Positions 26,389 through 34,749 of a DNA stretch of 64,000 nucleotides are shown here, one piece after another. Where the stretch lies: assembly GCA_945787335.1 (NCBI GenBank), contig CALZHR010000041.1:1-64000 (forward strand), read 5' to 3'. This stretch comes from an uncultured Desulfuromonadales bacterium. Its GTDB lineage: Bacteria; Desulfobacterota; Desulfuromonadia; Desulfuromonadales; Geopsychrobacteraceae. The position numbers were made by a program, and so were the translations under genes. Below the pieces are notes generated by a model. The model was not told the origin of the DNA. It saw nothing but the letters and a program-made list of their open reading frames with translations, and ran no database searches. How positions within the stretch are numbered: the first letter of the stretch is position 1; every line of letters begins with the position of its first letter.

Positions 26389-28980
26389 TATTCATCCTCT
26401 ATTAGATAATCCTTGTCGGAAGGAAATGGCATGGCTGTGAAAGGTTTATTAGCGAGCTCGATTCCATGAGCTAGCAAACCAGGTGCACAAAGTAGTTGGA
26501 ATAGCCCGGGCCCTACCCGGGGGTGAAAACCAAGGTCGCAAAAAGTTGCAGCTGCAACTCCAGTAACAAGCCAGCCTATTCCATGCGGCTTTAGAGAGGT
26601 TGCGAATTCTTCACCCCACTGTAGCGCAGGTCCAGCGCCAAGCATGCAACTAAGACGTTTTGCAAATTCGTGAGTGAGCATATCTATGCCGTTAAATCGA
26701 CTGCCAAATCCAGGGGCAGGATGCCAGTCGCCTTCTGAGGGCGGCTTAGAATTTGAAAGTAAATTTTTAGCCAATATTCCCGGATTCTTATCGATGTTTT
26801 CACTCATAAAAATCATTGCTTCTTCAATACAGCCCGCCCCTACATGGGTGCCACTAAAAATACTCAGCGAAATGGGGAGGATGAGAGATGGATCTGTTTT
26901 GCCTACTCCAGCAATCATTGCGCCACGTGTTGCAGGGTGACGAGGTCCTGGATTAATCAGCGCGACCATCAGTTTTTCTAATAAATCTGATTGCTCTAAT
27001 GTAGGGAGTTCCCCACGAAAAATAAGATAAAAGACATCTGTGTAGCTGCGTTTATTAATTAATTCAAGTAGATCGTAGCCATAGCAATAGGCTGATTGGG
27101 GCAGGTATGGGTTTTCTGGACATGGATGTTCATGCCAGATTTGGGTGGAAATCTTTTCGGTGAATTGATATTTACGCTTTTCGATATTTCTGTGCTTAGA
27201 AGACATGTTAGAACCTGTATGTTGCTGCAGCCCAAAAACTCCGACCAGCTAATTTAATATCTTCTGCTAGAACGGGATTGCTCGGCTCCATGGCGTCTTC
27301 ATCGAAAATATTCATCGTTGTAATAGAAATATCCCAGTGCCCGGCGATGTTTTTTCTCGACAGCGTAATGTCAACAGTTGCGTAGTCTTCGATCTCTGCG
27401 CGCGTATCTGTTGCTGCTCTTTTTCTGCCAGCAACCCAATTAAATTGAGGGTGAAGATTCCAGTCCGGCAAAAATTTCCAGTTTGCATTTAAGAAGAGTT
27501 GTTTTCCTGGGGCATCCGCAATTCTGTGTCCAGTCGCCCTGTCTTCAGAGTGCTGCCAGGAAAAGTTACCATATAAGTCAAGTTGATTAGTAGCTTTCCA
27601 GGAGACTTCGAGTTCGAATCCATACCCGTCTTGATCACGATTATTTTGTGCGGTAATAGTTGATGAGCCAGAGTCTGGAACAAAATCGATCAGATCTTTC
27701 GCCCGGTAGGCAAAGAGACTGAACGCAGATTGGATGTCAAAGGTTGGGCGGTAGTCAAATGCTACTTCAATAGTGTCGATAGTTTCCGGGTCTAAATTCG
27801 GATTTCCCAAGGCCACTGGATTGTTAATGGAAAAGAGCTCATTGAATGATGGGGCTCTGAATGCGCGCCCATAAAGGAATTTAGTTGTCAGATTGTATCT
27901 TGTAGCCCATACCAGTGCTATACGTGGATTAATAGTGCTTCCAAAGTCTGAATAATGATCGTAACGAACTCCCCCGGTCAATTCCCAGTCGCTGGCAAAT
28001 TGCCATTCATCTTGAAGTGAAAGGTAATAGATGGTACGTGATTTATCCGGTGTAAAAACATTTGGGGTATTGGAAACATCGGTTAAAGTGCCATCTACGA
28101 ATAACTGAGTACCGTCAATTACACCCGGACCAAAATTCTTTAATTCTTTAGTTACTTCATTTTTGTAATATTTAATTCCTGCCCCTAAGCGCCATATGTG
28201 TGATAACTGCCCAGAATAGGTGGCAACTAGATCAAGTCCAGTACTCGATTCGGCAGTAATAGGTTCCCCTATTAATCCATCTGTAAAATTCACAAAGTTT
28301 GTCGAAGTAAATTCTAAATTTCCATCGCTGCCAATTGGCAAGACGGTTCCAGCTGGAAACAGAACAAAACGACTTTCATTCTTGCGGTGCATATAATTTA
28401 GATTTGCGCTTAAATTCCAATCTTTAATGAGCTCAGAGGTGTTGTAGCTGATATCGGCAAGATGCTGGCCAATATCTTCCCCCCCTTGAGGATCTAATAC
28501 TTGTGCTGCTCCTGCTCCTAGGCCGGCATCATCCTGCCGCCAATACCAGTAACGTAGTTTCCAGTTGTCACGTTTTATGGAAAGGTGGGTGTCGAAAATA
28601 TTGTATCGGGTATCAAGCGGGCCAGGCATGGATACTGCGTAAAGACGGCGGTCTTTATCGCCATCTGTTTTTTGCCATTCTAATGATAGTGCAATGTCCC
28701 AATTTCCCCAAGATTTTCCATGCTGAAACCATAAATCATGACTATTGAAAGATCCGTAATCCGCGCCAGCAGATGTTCCGTCCATATCGGATTTATCTTT
28801 AGTCAGGATGTTAATGACTCCAGCATATGCATCCGCACCATAAATAGCCGACCCCGGACCTCTAATGACTTCGATGCGTTCGATAGCAGCAACCGGCAGT
28901 CTAAACTGAAATGGCCGGCCTCCAGAGAAAAAAGGAAATGGGAGCCCGTTCATCAAGACCAGTACTTGCGGGTTAAATGA
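25682..28980. other. AT-rich segment with borders inside two genes
   Basis: Base composition falls abruptly from about 60% GC to the low 40s near 25682, inside the second citrate-synthase-like gene. It rises again over about 28920-29050, inside the receptor gene. The outer ends of both genes keep the composition of the chromosome. No integrase, repeat or tRNA marks the borders. This suggests replacement of the middle of a pre-existing operon by a diverged version through homologous recombination. Confidence 0.55.
26388..27206 (-). CDS. Citrate-synthase/citryl-CoA-lyase-fold protein, first copy
   Basis: The 272-aa protein shows superfamily features: YLIFRGELPT, a PATRGAMIAGVG helix region, FSGTHVGAG at the first-His loop, GFGSRFNG at the second-His loop and a C-terminal helix GLFQLLCAPGLLAHGIE. 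The second-loop His is Ser here, and the NVD Asp region reads KPHG. It may thus be a lyase-like or non-catalytic relative. It starts one base after the receptor stop (TAACATG) and overlaps the next gene by one base, so the three genes are tightly coupled. It is AT-rich throughout, unlike its surroundings. Confidence 0.7.
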   Translation of the reverse strand: MSSKHRNIEKRKYQFTEKISTQIWHEHPCPENPYLPQSAYCYGYDLLELINKRSYTDVFYLIFRGELPTLEQSDLLEKLMVALINPGPRHPATRGAMIAGVGKTDPSLILPISLSIFSGTHVGAGCIEEAMIFMSENIDKNPGILAKNLLSNSKPPSEGDWHPAPGFGSRFNGIDMLTHEFAKRLSCMLGAGPALQWGEEFATSLKPHGIGWLVTGVAAATFCDLGFHPRVGPGLFQLLCAPGLLAHGIELANKPFTAMPFPSDKDYLIEDE

Positions 28981-29313
28981 GGTATGAATCCCGCGGATCG
29001 AATAAATAGAATCGAGTCGGCCTTGGGTCGAGACGCCGACATGAAGTCCTGGTACTCGCTCCAGAACCTCATCCAACGTTCGTGCCCCCATCGCCTCAAT
29101 CTGCTTCGCCGTAATCACACTCGCAACCGCCGGGGCCTTATACACCGGCTTACTACTCCCCGTCGCGATACTGACGAACTCCTCATCGCCGTAGAGGGCT
29201 TCCATTTCTTCTTCTGAGCCGAGCAGCATCAGTTGATTCTGATCGGCGCCGGAAACCCCTGCCGCCATCAGCAACAAGAGTGCGACCCAGGTACATATCA
29301 TGTTTTTCGGCAT
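27208..29313 (-). CDS. TonB-dependent outer-membrane receptor 1
   Basis: The 701-aa protein has a Sec signal peptide (about 1-22), a plug domain (about 55-170, with RGIH, VLVLMNGLPF and ERIEVIRGPGSAIYG) and a beta-barrel ending in the aromatic YRF. It should import a large ligand such as a metal chelate, cobamide or carbohydrate; the ligand is not identifiable. AGGAGG lies 7 nt before the ATG. It is followed by two citrate-synthase-like genes with almost no spacing, and preceded by a kinase and a binding protein on the same strand. The signal peptide and plug start are GC-rich, the rest AT-rich. Confidence 0.92.
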   Translation of the reverse strand: MPKNMICTWVALLLLMAAGVSGADQNQLMLLGSEEEMEALYGDEEFVSIATGSSKPVYKAPAVASVITAKQIEAMGARTLDEVLERVPGLHVGVSTQGRLDSIYSIRGIHTSFNPQVLVLMNGLPFPFFSGGRPFQFRLPVAAIERIEVIRGPGSAIYGADAYAGVINILTKDKSDMDGTSAGADYGSFNSHDLWFQHGKSWGNWDIALSLEWQKTDGDKDRRLYAVSMPGPLDTRYNIFDTHLSIKRDNWKLRYWYWRQDDAGLGAGAAQVLDPQGGEDIGQHLADISYNTSELIKDWNLSANLNYMHRKNESRFVLFPAGTVLPIGSDGNLEFTSTNFVNFTDGLIGEPITAESSTGLDLVATYSGQLSHIWRLGAGIKYYKNEVTKELKNFGPGVIDGTQLFVDGTLTDVSNTPNVFTPDKSRTIYYLSLQDEWQFASDWELTGGVRYDHYSDFGSTINPRIALVWATRYNLTTKFLYGRAFRAPSFNELFSINNPVALGNPNLDPETIDTIEVAFDYRPTFDIQSAFSLFAYRAKDLIDFVPDSGSSTITAQNNRDQDGYGFELEVSWKATNQLDLYGNFSWQHSEDRATGHRIADAPGKQLFLNANWKFLPDWNLHPQFNWVAGRKRAATDTRAEIEDYATVDITLSRKNIAGHWDISITTMNIFDEDAMEPSNPVLAEDIKLAGRSFWAAATYRF

Positions 29314-29432
29314 AACCTACCTCCTGCCATACTAAGGCTGGTATTTGCCCCCTCAAACGGTTTTAAGAAGCGAAGCTTGGATCTATTGATCATTGTTTTG
29401 CGTCCAATATTTTTCTCGTTGGCGATCAGCCG

Positions 29433-31028
29433 TCAGGCGCTTAACGCGGGCTGCGCGCGGTTGTTTGCCATGTCCACCGGCAAAGGGATTCTCACGGTGA
29501 AGCAGGCCCCCTGGCCAAGCTTGCTGTCGACGCTGATGCTGCCGCCGAGCAGCTCGGTGAAGCGCCTGGTTATGGCCAGACCGAGGCCGGTACCCTCAAA
29601 GCTTCGGGTCGTGCTGCCGTCGACCTGACGGAACTCTTCGAAGACCACCCTCTGCTGTTCAACCGTCAGGCCGATGCCGGTGTCTTTGACGCTGATTTCA
29701 AGGTCCTGTGGGCTTTGTTTCGCCGTCAGCCAGATGGTGCCCTTCTGGGTAAACTTGGTCGCATTGCTGAGCAGGTTAAGAACGATCTGCATGAGCTTTT
29801 CGCGATCGATGACTATTTCATTATCGGTCTCGGGAACATCGAAGATGATGCGGTTGTTGTTATATTTCAGGATCGGCTTGATGGTGTCGGCGGTCTCCTG
29901 CAGTGCCTCCGTCAGATAAACCGGTTGGAGATTGATATCCATATGCCCCGACTCGATTTTGGCCATGTCGAGGATGTTGTTGATCATGGCCAGCAGTCGC
30001 TGGGCGTTGTTGATGACCCGTTCCAGCTCCGTGGCGTTCTCTTCCAGCCCTTCCATCTCCAGATCTTCGCGAACCAGGTCGGTGTAGCCGATGATGGCCT
30101 GCAGCGGGGTCCGTAATTCGTGGCTGATGTTGGCGAGAAATTCCGATTTATGTCGGCTGGCGGTCAGGGCGACGTCGCGAGCTTCCACCAGTTCGCGGGT
30201 CCGGATGGCGACTTCAGATTCCAGCTTTTCGCCATGTTCGCGTAAGCGCCGGTCGCGCTCTTCGATGCTCGATAACATGTTGTTGAACACCTTGGTCAGG
30301 TGGCTGAACTCTTTCGGGCCTTTCAGGTCGGCATAGACGCGGGTGCCGTCCTTTTCGTTCTCTTCCATGACCCGGATCAGCTGGAACAGCGGCCTGGTCA
30401 GCCGGTCAATGCCGAAGTTGACGAAAATGATCAAGAGCAGGGCAAAGGACAGGGCGATGACGATATTGTTTAAAAAGACATTTATCTGCATGGTGCGCAG
30501 GGTCGACTTGTCCATGATCACATGTGCATAGCCGAGTAGTTCGGTATTGGTTGTGTCCAACTGGAACTGGTGATCTTCATCGGTTTCCTGATCGGCCGAC
30601 CTCCCTGTCAACACAGGTGCGGCGAAGTGCCAGGCCGTGCGGTCTTCGCTGGTCAGGGTGGCAGTCTCTGTCGGCAGGTTGATGTCAGGCGAAAGAGCGC
30701 CCAGCCCCCGTCCTTTTCTGGAGAGCGGTTCTCGATCGGTTCGGTAGATTCCGGCTTGAATAATATCGGGAAAGCTCATGATCGCATCGAGCGGTCGGGC
30801 AGCGTTCTCCGGGCTTTCGTACAGCAGCGCCAAAACACTCTGGTTGGCCAGGGTCTCGACCACCTGCAGCCCCTGGGCGATCATCTGCTCGGCCGCACTT
30901 CGACTGGTGACCCAGGCCGTTGTCAGCGAGGCAATCAGCGCCAGACCGAGAATGCCGAGCGTGACAATCGTCAGTAAGCGACTGCGAAAGCCCGATGTTT
31001 GCTGAAGAATGCTGTCGATGATGCCCAT
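29433..31028 (-). CDS. Membrane histidine kinase with HAMP domain
   Basis: The 531-aa protein has a TM segment at about 18-40, a periplasmic sensor domain of about 145 residues, TM2 at about 185-207, a HAMP domain, a short coiled coil and HisKA with His303 in ISHELRTPLQA. A HATPase domain follows with NLLSNATKF, DTGIGL and GTGLGLAI. No receiver domain or response regulator is adjacent. It starts 13 nt after the binding-protein gene, whose product probably supplies its periplasmic signal. The TonB receptor gene follows after 119 nt. Confidence 0.92.
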   Translation of the reverse strand: MGIIDSILQQTSGFRSRLLTIVTLGILGLALIASLTTAWVTSRSAAEQMIAQGLQVVETLANQSVLALLYESPENAARPLDAIMSFPDIIQAGIYRTDREPLSRKGRGLGALSPDINLPTETATLTSEDRTAWHFAAPVLTGRSADQETDEDHQFQLDTTNTELLGYAHVIMDKSTLRTMQINVFLNNIVIALSFALLLIIFVNFGIDRLTRPLFQLIRVMEENEKDGTRVYADLKGPKEFSHLTKVFNNMLSSIEERDRRLREHGEKLESEVAIRTRELVEARDVALTASRHKSEFLANISHELRTPLQAIIGYTDLVREDLEMEGLEENATELERVINNAQRLLAMINNILDMAKIESGHMDINLQPVYLTEALQETADTIKPILKYNNNRIIFDVPETDNEIVIDREKLMQIVLNLLSNATKFTQKGTIWLTAKQSPQDLEISVKDTGIGLTVEQQRVVFEEFRQVDGSTTRSFEGTGLGLAITRRFTELLGGSISVDSKLGQGACFTVRIPLPVDMANNRAQPALSA

Positions 31029-31041
31029 AATTCCAGTTCCG

Positions 31042-32040
31042 TCAGCGCGCTGGGAAAACCATGTTAAAGGCCTGTTGCTGCAGATTGAAATTCAATCCGA
31101 GGTGCGCAGCGGTTCGGGTGTTCACGGCGACCTGGAGCCGCTTAAGAGGAATAATCATCGGCGACTGGCTGCTTTGGAGCCGCTGCTCGGCCAGCTTCGC
31201 CAGTTCCTGCCCCAAGCCAAGATAGTCGGCATAGAGAGCGAAAAGTGCACCGCGTTCTACGTGGTTCGGTTTGCTCGAGCAGAGCACAAGGTCTTTGTCC
31301 CAGGCCTCTTGCAGCAGCATCGGCAGTACGATTTCCTCATTCGCTGTCACATGATCGAGAGGCAGCCAGATGGCATCTCTCCGACCGCGGGCCGTCTTCA
31401 GCAGTCGCTGATATTGTTGCATGGCTTCGCGCAGATTTTTCGCCGGGAAAGAGTGCAGTTCCAGGCCGTTCTTCTGGGCGGCCTCTGCTGCCAATGGCAT
31501 CAGCCAGCCGTTGAGGTTCGGGGAGTAGACTACGAAGACGCGTTGACTGTCGGGAACCATTCTCTTCAGGCGGGAGAAGATCTGTTCCGGGTCGGCGGAA
31601 AGGCTGATGCCGGTGACGCCGTTCGGGATCAACGGCAGCGCGCCCGCCACGGTCGGCAGGATGCCATCCAAACTGTTCGCCGCCACGTAGCCGCGTTTGC
31701 CTAGGGCGATGAGCGCGTTGGCCTGGTCGTTTCGAAGCTCAGCTTTCAGTTGTTCGGAATCATAGTCTTTTTGAAGCGGATAGATTTTATAGTCGTGAGA
31801 GTTCTGCGATTGGATGCCTTCAAGAATGGTTTCGAAGACGGCCTTGTAAGGTGCTGAAACATCAGGATAGATAATGGCGATTTTAGCCGCAGTGCACTCC
31901 AGGGGCAGGAGCAGGCTGACAAGCAGCAGGCAAAGAAACCACTTGAGAGAATGGCGCAGGGCATTCTTCGGCGGCTTTGCATTTTTCTGCCACTGAACTT
32001 TAACTGGGCAGGTGCTGTTTTTAGAGCTGATCAGGTTCAC
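31042..32040 (-). CDS. Periplasmic ABC-type substrate-binding protein (PF04392-like)
   Basis: The protein of up to 332 aa has a hydrophobic export segment at about 33-50 and then a two-lobed binding fold like the ABC_sub_bind family (KIAIIYPDVSAPY, NALIALGKRGY, VFVVYSPN). No ABC permease is present. Its place directly before a sensor kinase suggests a periplasmic ligand sensor rather than a transporter part. The GTG at 32040 gives a long cytoplasmic lead and has no strong Shine-Dalgarno, so the true start could be further in. The 217-bp gap upstream (32041-32257) shows no gene. Confidence 0.75.
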   Translation of the reverse strand: MNLISSKNSTCPVKVQWQKNAKPPKNALRHSLKWFLCLLLVSLLLPLECTAAKIAIIYPDVSAPYKAVFETILEGIQSQNSHDYKIYPLQKDYDSEQLKAELRNDQANALIALGKRGYVAANSLDGILPTVAGALPLIPNGVTGISLSADPEQIFSRLKRMVPDSQRVFVVYSPNLNGWLMPLAAEAAQKNGLELHSFPAKNLREAMQQYQRLLKTARGRRDAIWLPLDHVTANEEIVLPMLLQEAWDKDLVLCSSKPNHVERGALFALYADYLGLGQELAKLAEQRLQSSQSPMIIPLKRLQVAVNTRTAAHLGLNFNLQQQAFNMVFPAR

Positions 32041-32257
32041 GGTCAGTCTGAATCACTTACCATTTAGAGTTGGCAATAACATCATTAAAGATCAGGAAGT
32101 TATTAATGATCTGTAAAAATCCCACAAGACAGCGGTTAGGTCAATAAGTATTCGTGAGCACAGGCAAATTTTTCATTTGCTGGCGTTCGTCGGGTCGAAA
32201 ATGATTGGGCGCGGGTGCGCGGTCCTGAACCGAGGCCAGGCGCGCCTGAAACTGAAA

Positions 32258-33421
32258 TCATTCGGGCTGTGTGCAAAATCGATTAACCGCAGAAGGGATC
32301 TGCGTTTGGTCGATGTTGCCGAATGCCAGCCGCAGGTAGCTCTCCATCCCGGGCCCGAAGACTTCACCCGGAAGGCAGATCAGGTTGGCCTGTTCGGCCA
32401 GTTTTCTCGCGGCCTGTCTGCCTGTCAGCTCTGGCCAGGGATGTCTGACCCAGGCGAAAAAGGAGCCGCTGGCGATTAATTTGAAATCAGTTGCTGCTGC
32501 ATTGAAGGCAGCGCGGAACTGGTCGTGGCGTTGCTGCATCATTGCAGCATTGCTCGTCACCCAGGAATCCAGATGCTGGCAGCCGTATGCCAACGCCTGC
32601 TGCGCCGGGCGTGGCTGGCAGACCGCCATGCTGTCCTGAATCTTCAGCGCCTGTTCGATCAGTTCGCTGGCCGCGATCAGCGCGCCGCAGCGCAGACCGG
32701 TCAGGGCGAAGGTTTTGCCGAACGAGGCGAGCTGAATAAATGTTTCCGGCCAATCGTCGCGGCTGAACAGCTGGTGAGGGGGACTGTCGATAAAAGCGTT
32801 GTAGGTTTCGTCGAGCACCAGGGCGATATGATGGGTTTTTGCCAGTGCGAACAGCTGCTCAAGCTGCCACGCCGGGATGACGGTGCCGGTCGGGTTGCTC
32901 GGACTCACCAGCAAGATGGCGCGGGTTCGCGGTGTGATCAGCTGCGTGAGAGTTTCGCTGTCAGGCAGCCCGGCTTGCTCGGGGACAAAGGGCGCGTAGA
33001 CCGGTTTGATGCCCATCGCCTGCAGCCCCATCGGATGATCGAAGTAGGCCGGCAGCTGCAGGATCACCTCGTCGCCCGGGCGGCAAAGAAGCTGCATTGC
33101 CAACCAGAAGGCCTGGCTGGCGCCGATGGTGAGGCAGAGCTGGTCGGGGTGCGGCGCGGCCAGGTAGCGGCGCTGATACCAGTGGCAGACCTCCTGGCGG
33201 ACCTGCGGCAGCCCTTCGTCCGGGCTGTACTTGAAGGTCAGCGGGTCATCAAGCGTTGCTTTCAGGTGGTCGATCAGCTCTTGCGGCGGCGGATAGTCGG
33301 GGATCGCCTGACAGAGATCGATCAGCGGCCGGTCGGCGGGAAATGTCCGCCCGGCGATCCATCGCTTCACCTCAGTGATCGGTGGCGCCTGGATCCGCTC
33401 TATCTGCTGGGTGACCCGCAT
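32258..33421 (-). CDS. PLP-dependent aminotransferase, class I/II
   Basis: The 387-aa protein has fold-type I aminotransferase features: Asn176 in SPSNPTG, Asp204 and Tyr207 in VLDETYNAF, the Schiff-base Lys236 in SFGKTFALTGLRCG, and a C-terminal Arg in YLRLAFG. It probably transfers amino groups from an aromatic or aliphatic amino acid to a keto acid; the substrate cannot be told from sequence alone. It begins 4 nt after the M20 peptidase stop on the same strand, which suggests a small amino-acid or peptide catabolic operon. Confidence 0.88.
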   Translation of the reverse strand: MRVTQQIERIQAPPITEVKRWIAGRTFPADRPLIDLCQAIPDYPPPQELIDHLKATLDDPLTFKYSPDEGLPQVRQEVCHWYQRRYLAAPHPDQLCLTIGASQAFWLAMQLLCRPGDEVILQLPAYFDHPMGLQAMGIKPVYAPFVPEQAGLPDSETLTQLITPRTRAILLVSPSNPTGTVIPAWQLEQLFALAKTHHIALVLDETYNAFIDSPPHQLFSRDDWPETFIQLASFGKTFALTGLRCGALIAASELIEQALKIQDSMAVCQPRPAQQALAYGCQHLDSWVTSNAAMMQQRHDQFRAAFNAAATDFKLIASGSFFAWVRHPWPELTGRQAARKLAEQANLICLPGEVFGPGMESYLRLAFGNIDQTQIPSAVNRFCTQPE

Positions 33422-33425
33422 GCTT

Positions 33426-34559
33426 TCAGGCGCGGCGGAGAATTTCGACCAGCAGCTCAGTCACTTTGACCAGGTCATCGACCTTGACCTGCTCGTTGAC
33501 CGTGTGCACTTTGTCCATGCCGGTGGCCAGGATCACCATGTCGATCCCCTGGCCGTTGTAGATGTTGGCGTCAGAGCCGCCACCAGCGGCGCGGATCTGC
33601 TGCGGGCGGCCCAGGGCGTCGCCGGCCGCGCGGATCAGCTTCAGGACCGGCGCATCTTCGGCGACCTGCATCAGCGGAAAGTCCTCTTTGAGTTCCAGTG
33701 TCATCGCGGCCCGCTTGGTTTCGCCGTTGACGACGATACTGGCTTTGTCGACTTCTTCTTCGAGGGCTTTGACAATCAGTTCGGTCTGCTGTCTCAGCTT
33801 GTCAGTCGAGTGGCTGCGAACTTCGCCCTGCAGGCTGACCTGGCGGGGGACGATGTTGGAGGCCTGGCCACCTTCGATGGTGCCGATATTGGCAGTGGTC
33901 TCATCATCGATCCGGCCGTGGGGCATCCGGGCGATCGCCCGCCCGGCAACCTGAATCGCCGAAATCCCCTGCTCCGGACAGACTCCGGCGTGAGCCTCGT
34001 GGCCGAAGATGTCGACCTTGAACCGGTTGGCCGCCGGCGCCCGGTTGATGACCACATCGACCCCGGTGGTGTCCAGCGCCACCCCCTGCTTCGCGGTCAG
34101 CAGGCTGAAGTCGAGGTGCTTGGCCCCGAGCAGCCCCTGCTCCTCGCAGACGGTGACGACGATTTCCAGCGGCACATGCGGTATCTGATGTTCTTTGAGG
34201 ACTTCGATCGCCTCGATGATCTCGACAATGCCGGCCTTGTCATCGGCGCCGAGAATGGTCTCGCCGGCGCTGGTGAAGACGCCGTCTGTAAGGACCGGTT
34301 CTACATTCTCCGCCGGGGTGACGGTATCCATATGGACCGACAGCAGGAACGGTGTCCCCGGCTTGCTGCCGGGCAGCCGGGCCAGCATATTCCCGCTCTG
34401 GCTGCCGATTTTCGGGCCGGCGTCGTCATAGCTGACCTCGGCCCCCAGCTGGCGGAAGCGTTGTTCCAGGTAGGCGGCGATCTCCGCTTCCTGGTAGGAT
34501 GGGCTGTCGATAGCCGCCTGGCGGGCGAATTCATCGGTAATCCGTTGTCTGTTGATCAT
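33426..34559 (-). CDS. M20-family metallopeptidase, peptidase T-like
   Basis: The 377-aa protein has the di-zinc site of M20 peptidases: His76 and Asp78 in SVHMDTV, the bridging Asp in GADDKAG, the catalytic Glu139/Glu140 in VCEEQG and the late His in DKVHTVNE. It resembles PepT-like tripeptidases that release N-terminal residues in the cytoplasm. The aminotransferase gene follows after 4 nt. The 190-bp gap upstream is shared with the divergent M23 gene. Confidence 0.9.
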   Translation of the reverse strand: MINRQRITDEFARQAAIDSPSYQEAEIAAYLEQRFRQLGAEVSYDDAGPKIGSQSGNMLARLPGSKPGTPFLLSVHMDTVTPAENVEPVLTDGVFTSAGETILGADDKAGIVEIIEAIEVLKEHQIPHVPLEIVVTVCEEQGLLGAKHLDFSLLTAKQGVALDTTGVDVVINRAPAANRFKVDIFGHEAHAGVCPEQGISAIQVAGRAIARMPHGRIDDETTANIGTIEGGQASNIVPRQVSLQGEVRSHSTDKLRQQTELIVKALEEEVDKASIVVNGETKRAAMTLELKEDFPLMQVAEDAPVLKLIRAAGDALGRPQQIRAAGGGSDANIYNGQGIDMVILATGMDKVHTVNEQVKVDDLVKVTELLVEILRRA

Positions 34560-34645
34560 GGGCAGTCCTTGCTATGAGAGTCTGGTGCTGGGGTATGTTA
34601 GCCGGAACGGCGGCGCCTGGCAATCGAATCCGCCGCTTAGTTTTC

Positions 34646-34675
34646 TGGACAAAAGGGTTGCAGGGCTGTTATGAT
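34646..34675 (+). promoter_or_regulatory. Candidate sigma-70 promoter for the M23-AOR operon
   Basis: TGGACA and TATGAT are separated by 18 bp and lie about 75 nt upstream of the M23 start, in the divergent gap after the M20 gene. Confidence 0.45.
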
Positions 34676-34749
34676 TCTCTAATTCTCAATACCAGTCTTT
34701 TTTTCGTTGTTCCAGGGCCGTCCGATCGGTCTGTTTCTTTGGTTTGTTC

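Noticed and set aside
25682-28980. A genomic island or prophage insertion as the source of the AT-rich segment
   Set aside because: No integrase, transposase, direct repeats or tRNA are present and the borders lie inside intact genes, which fits recombination better than insertion.
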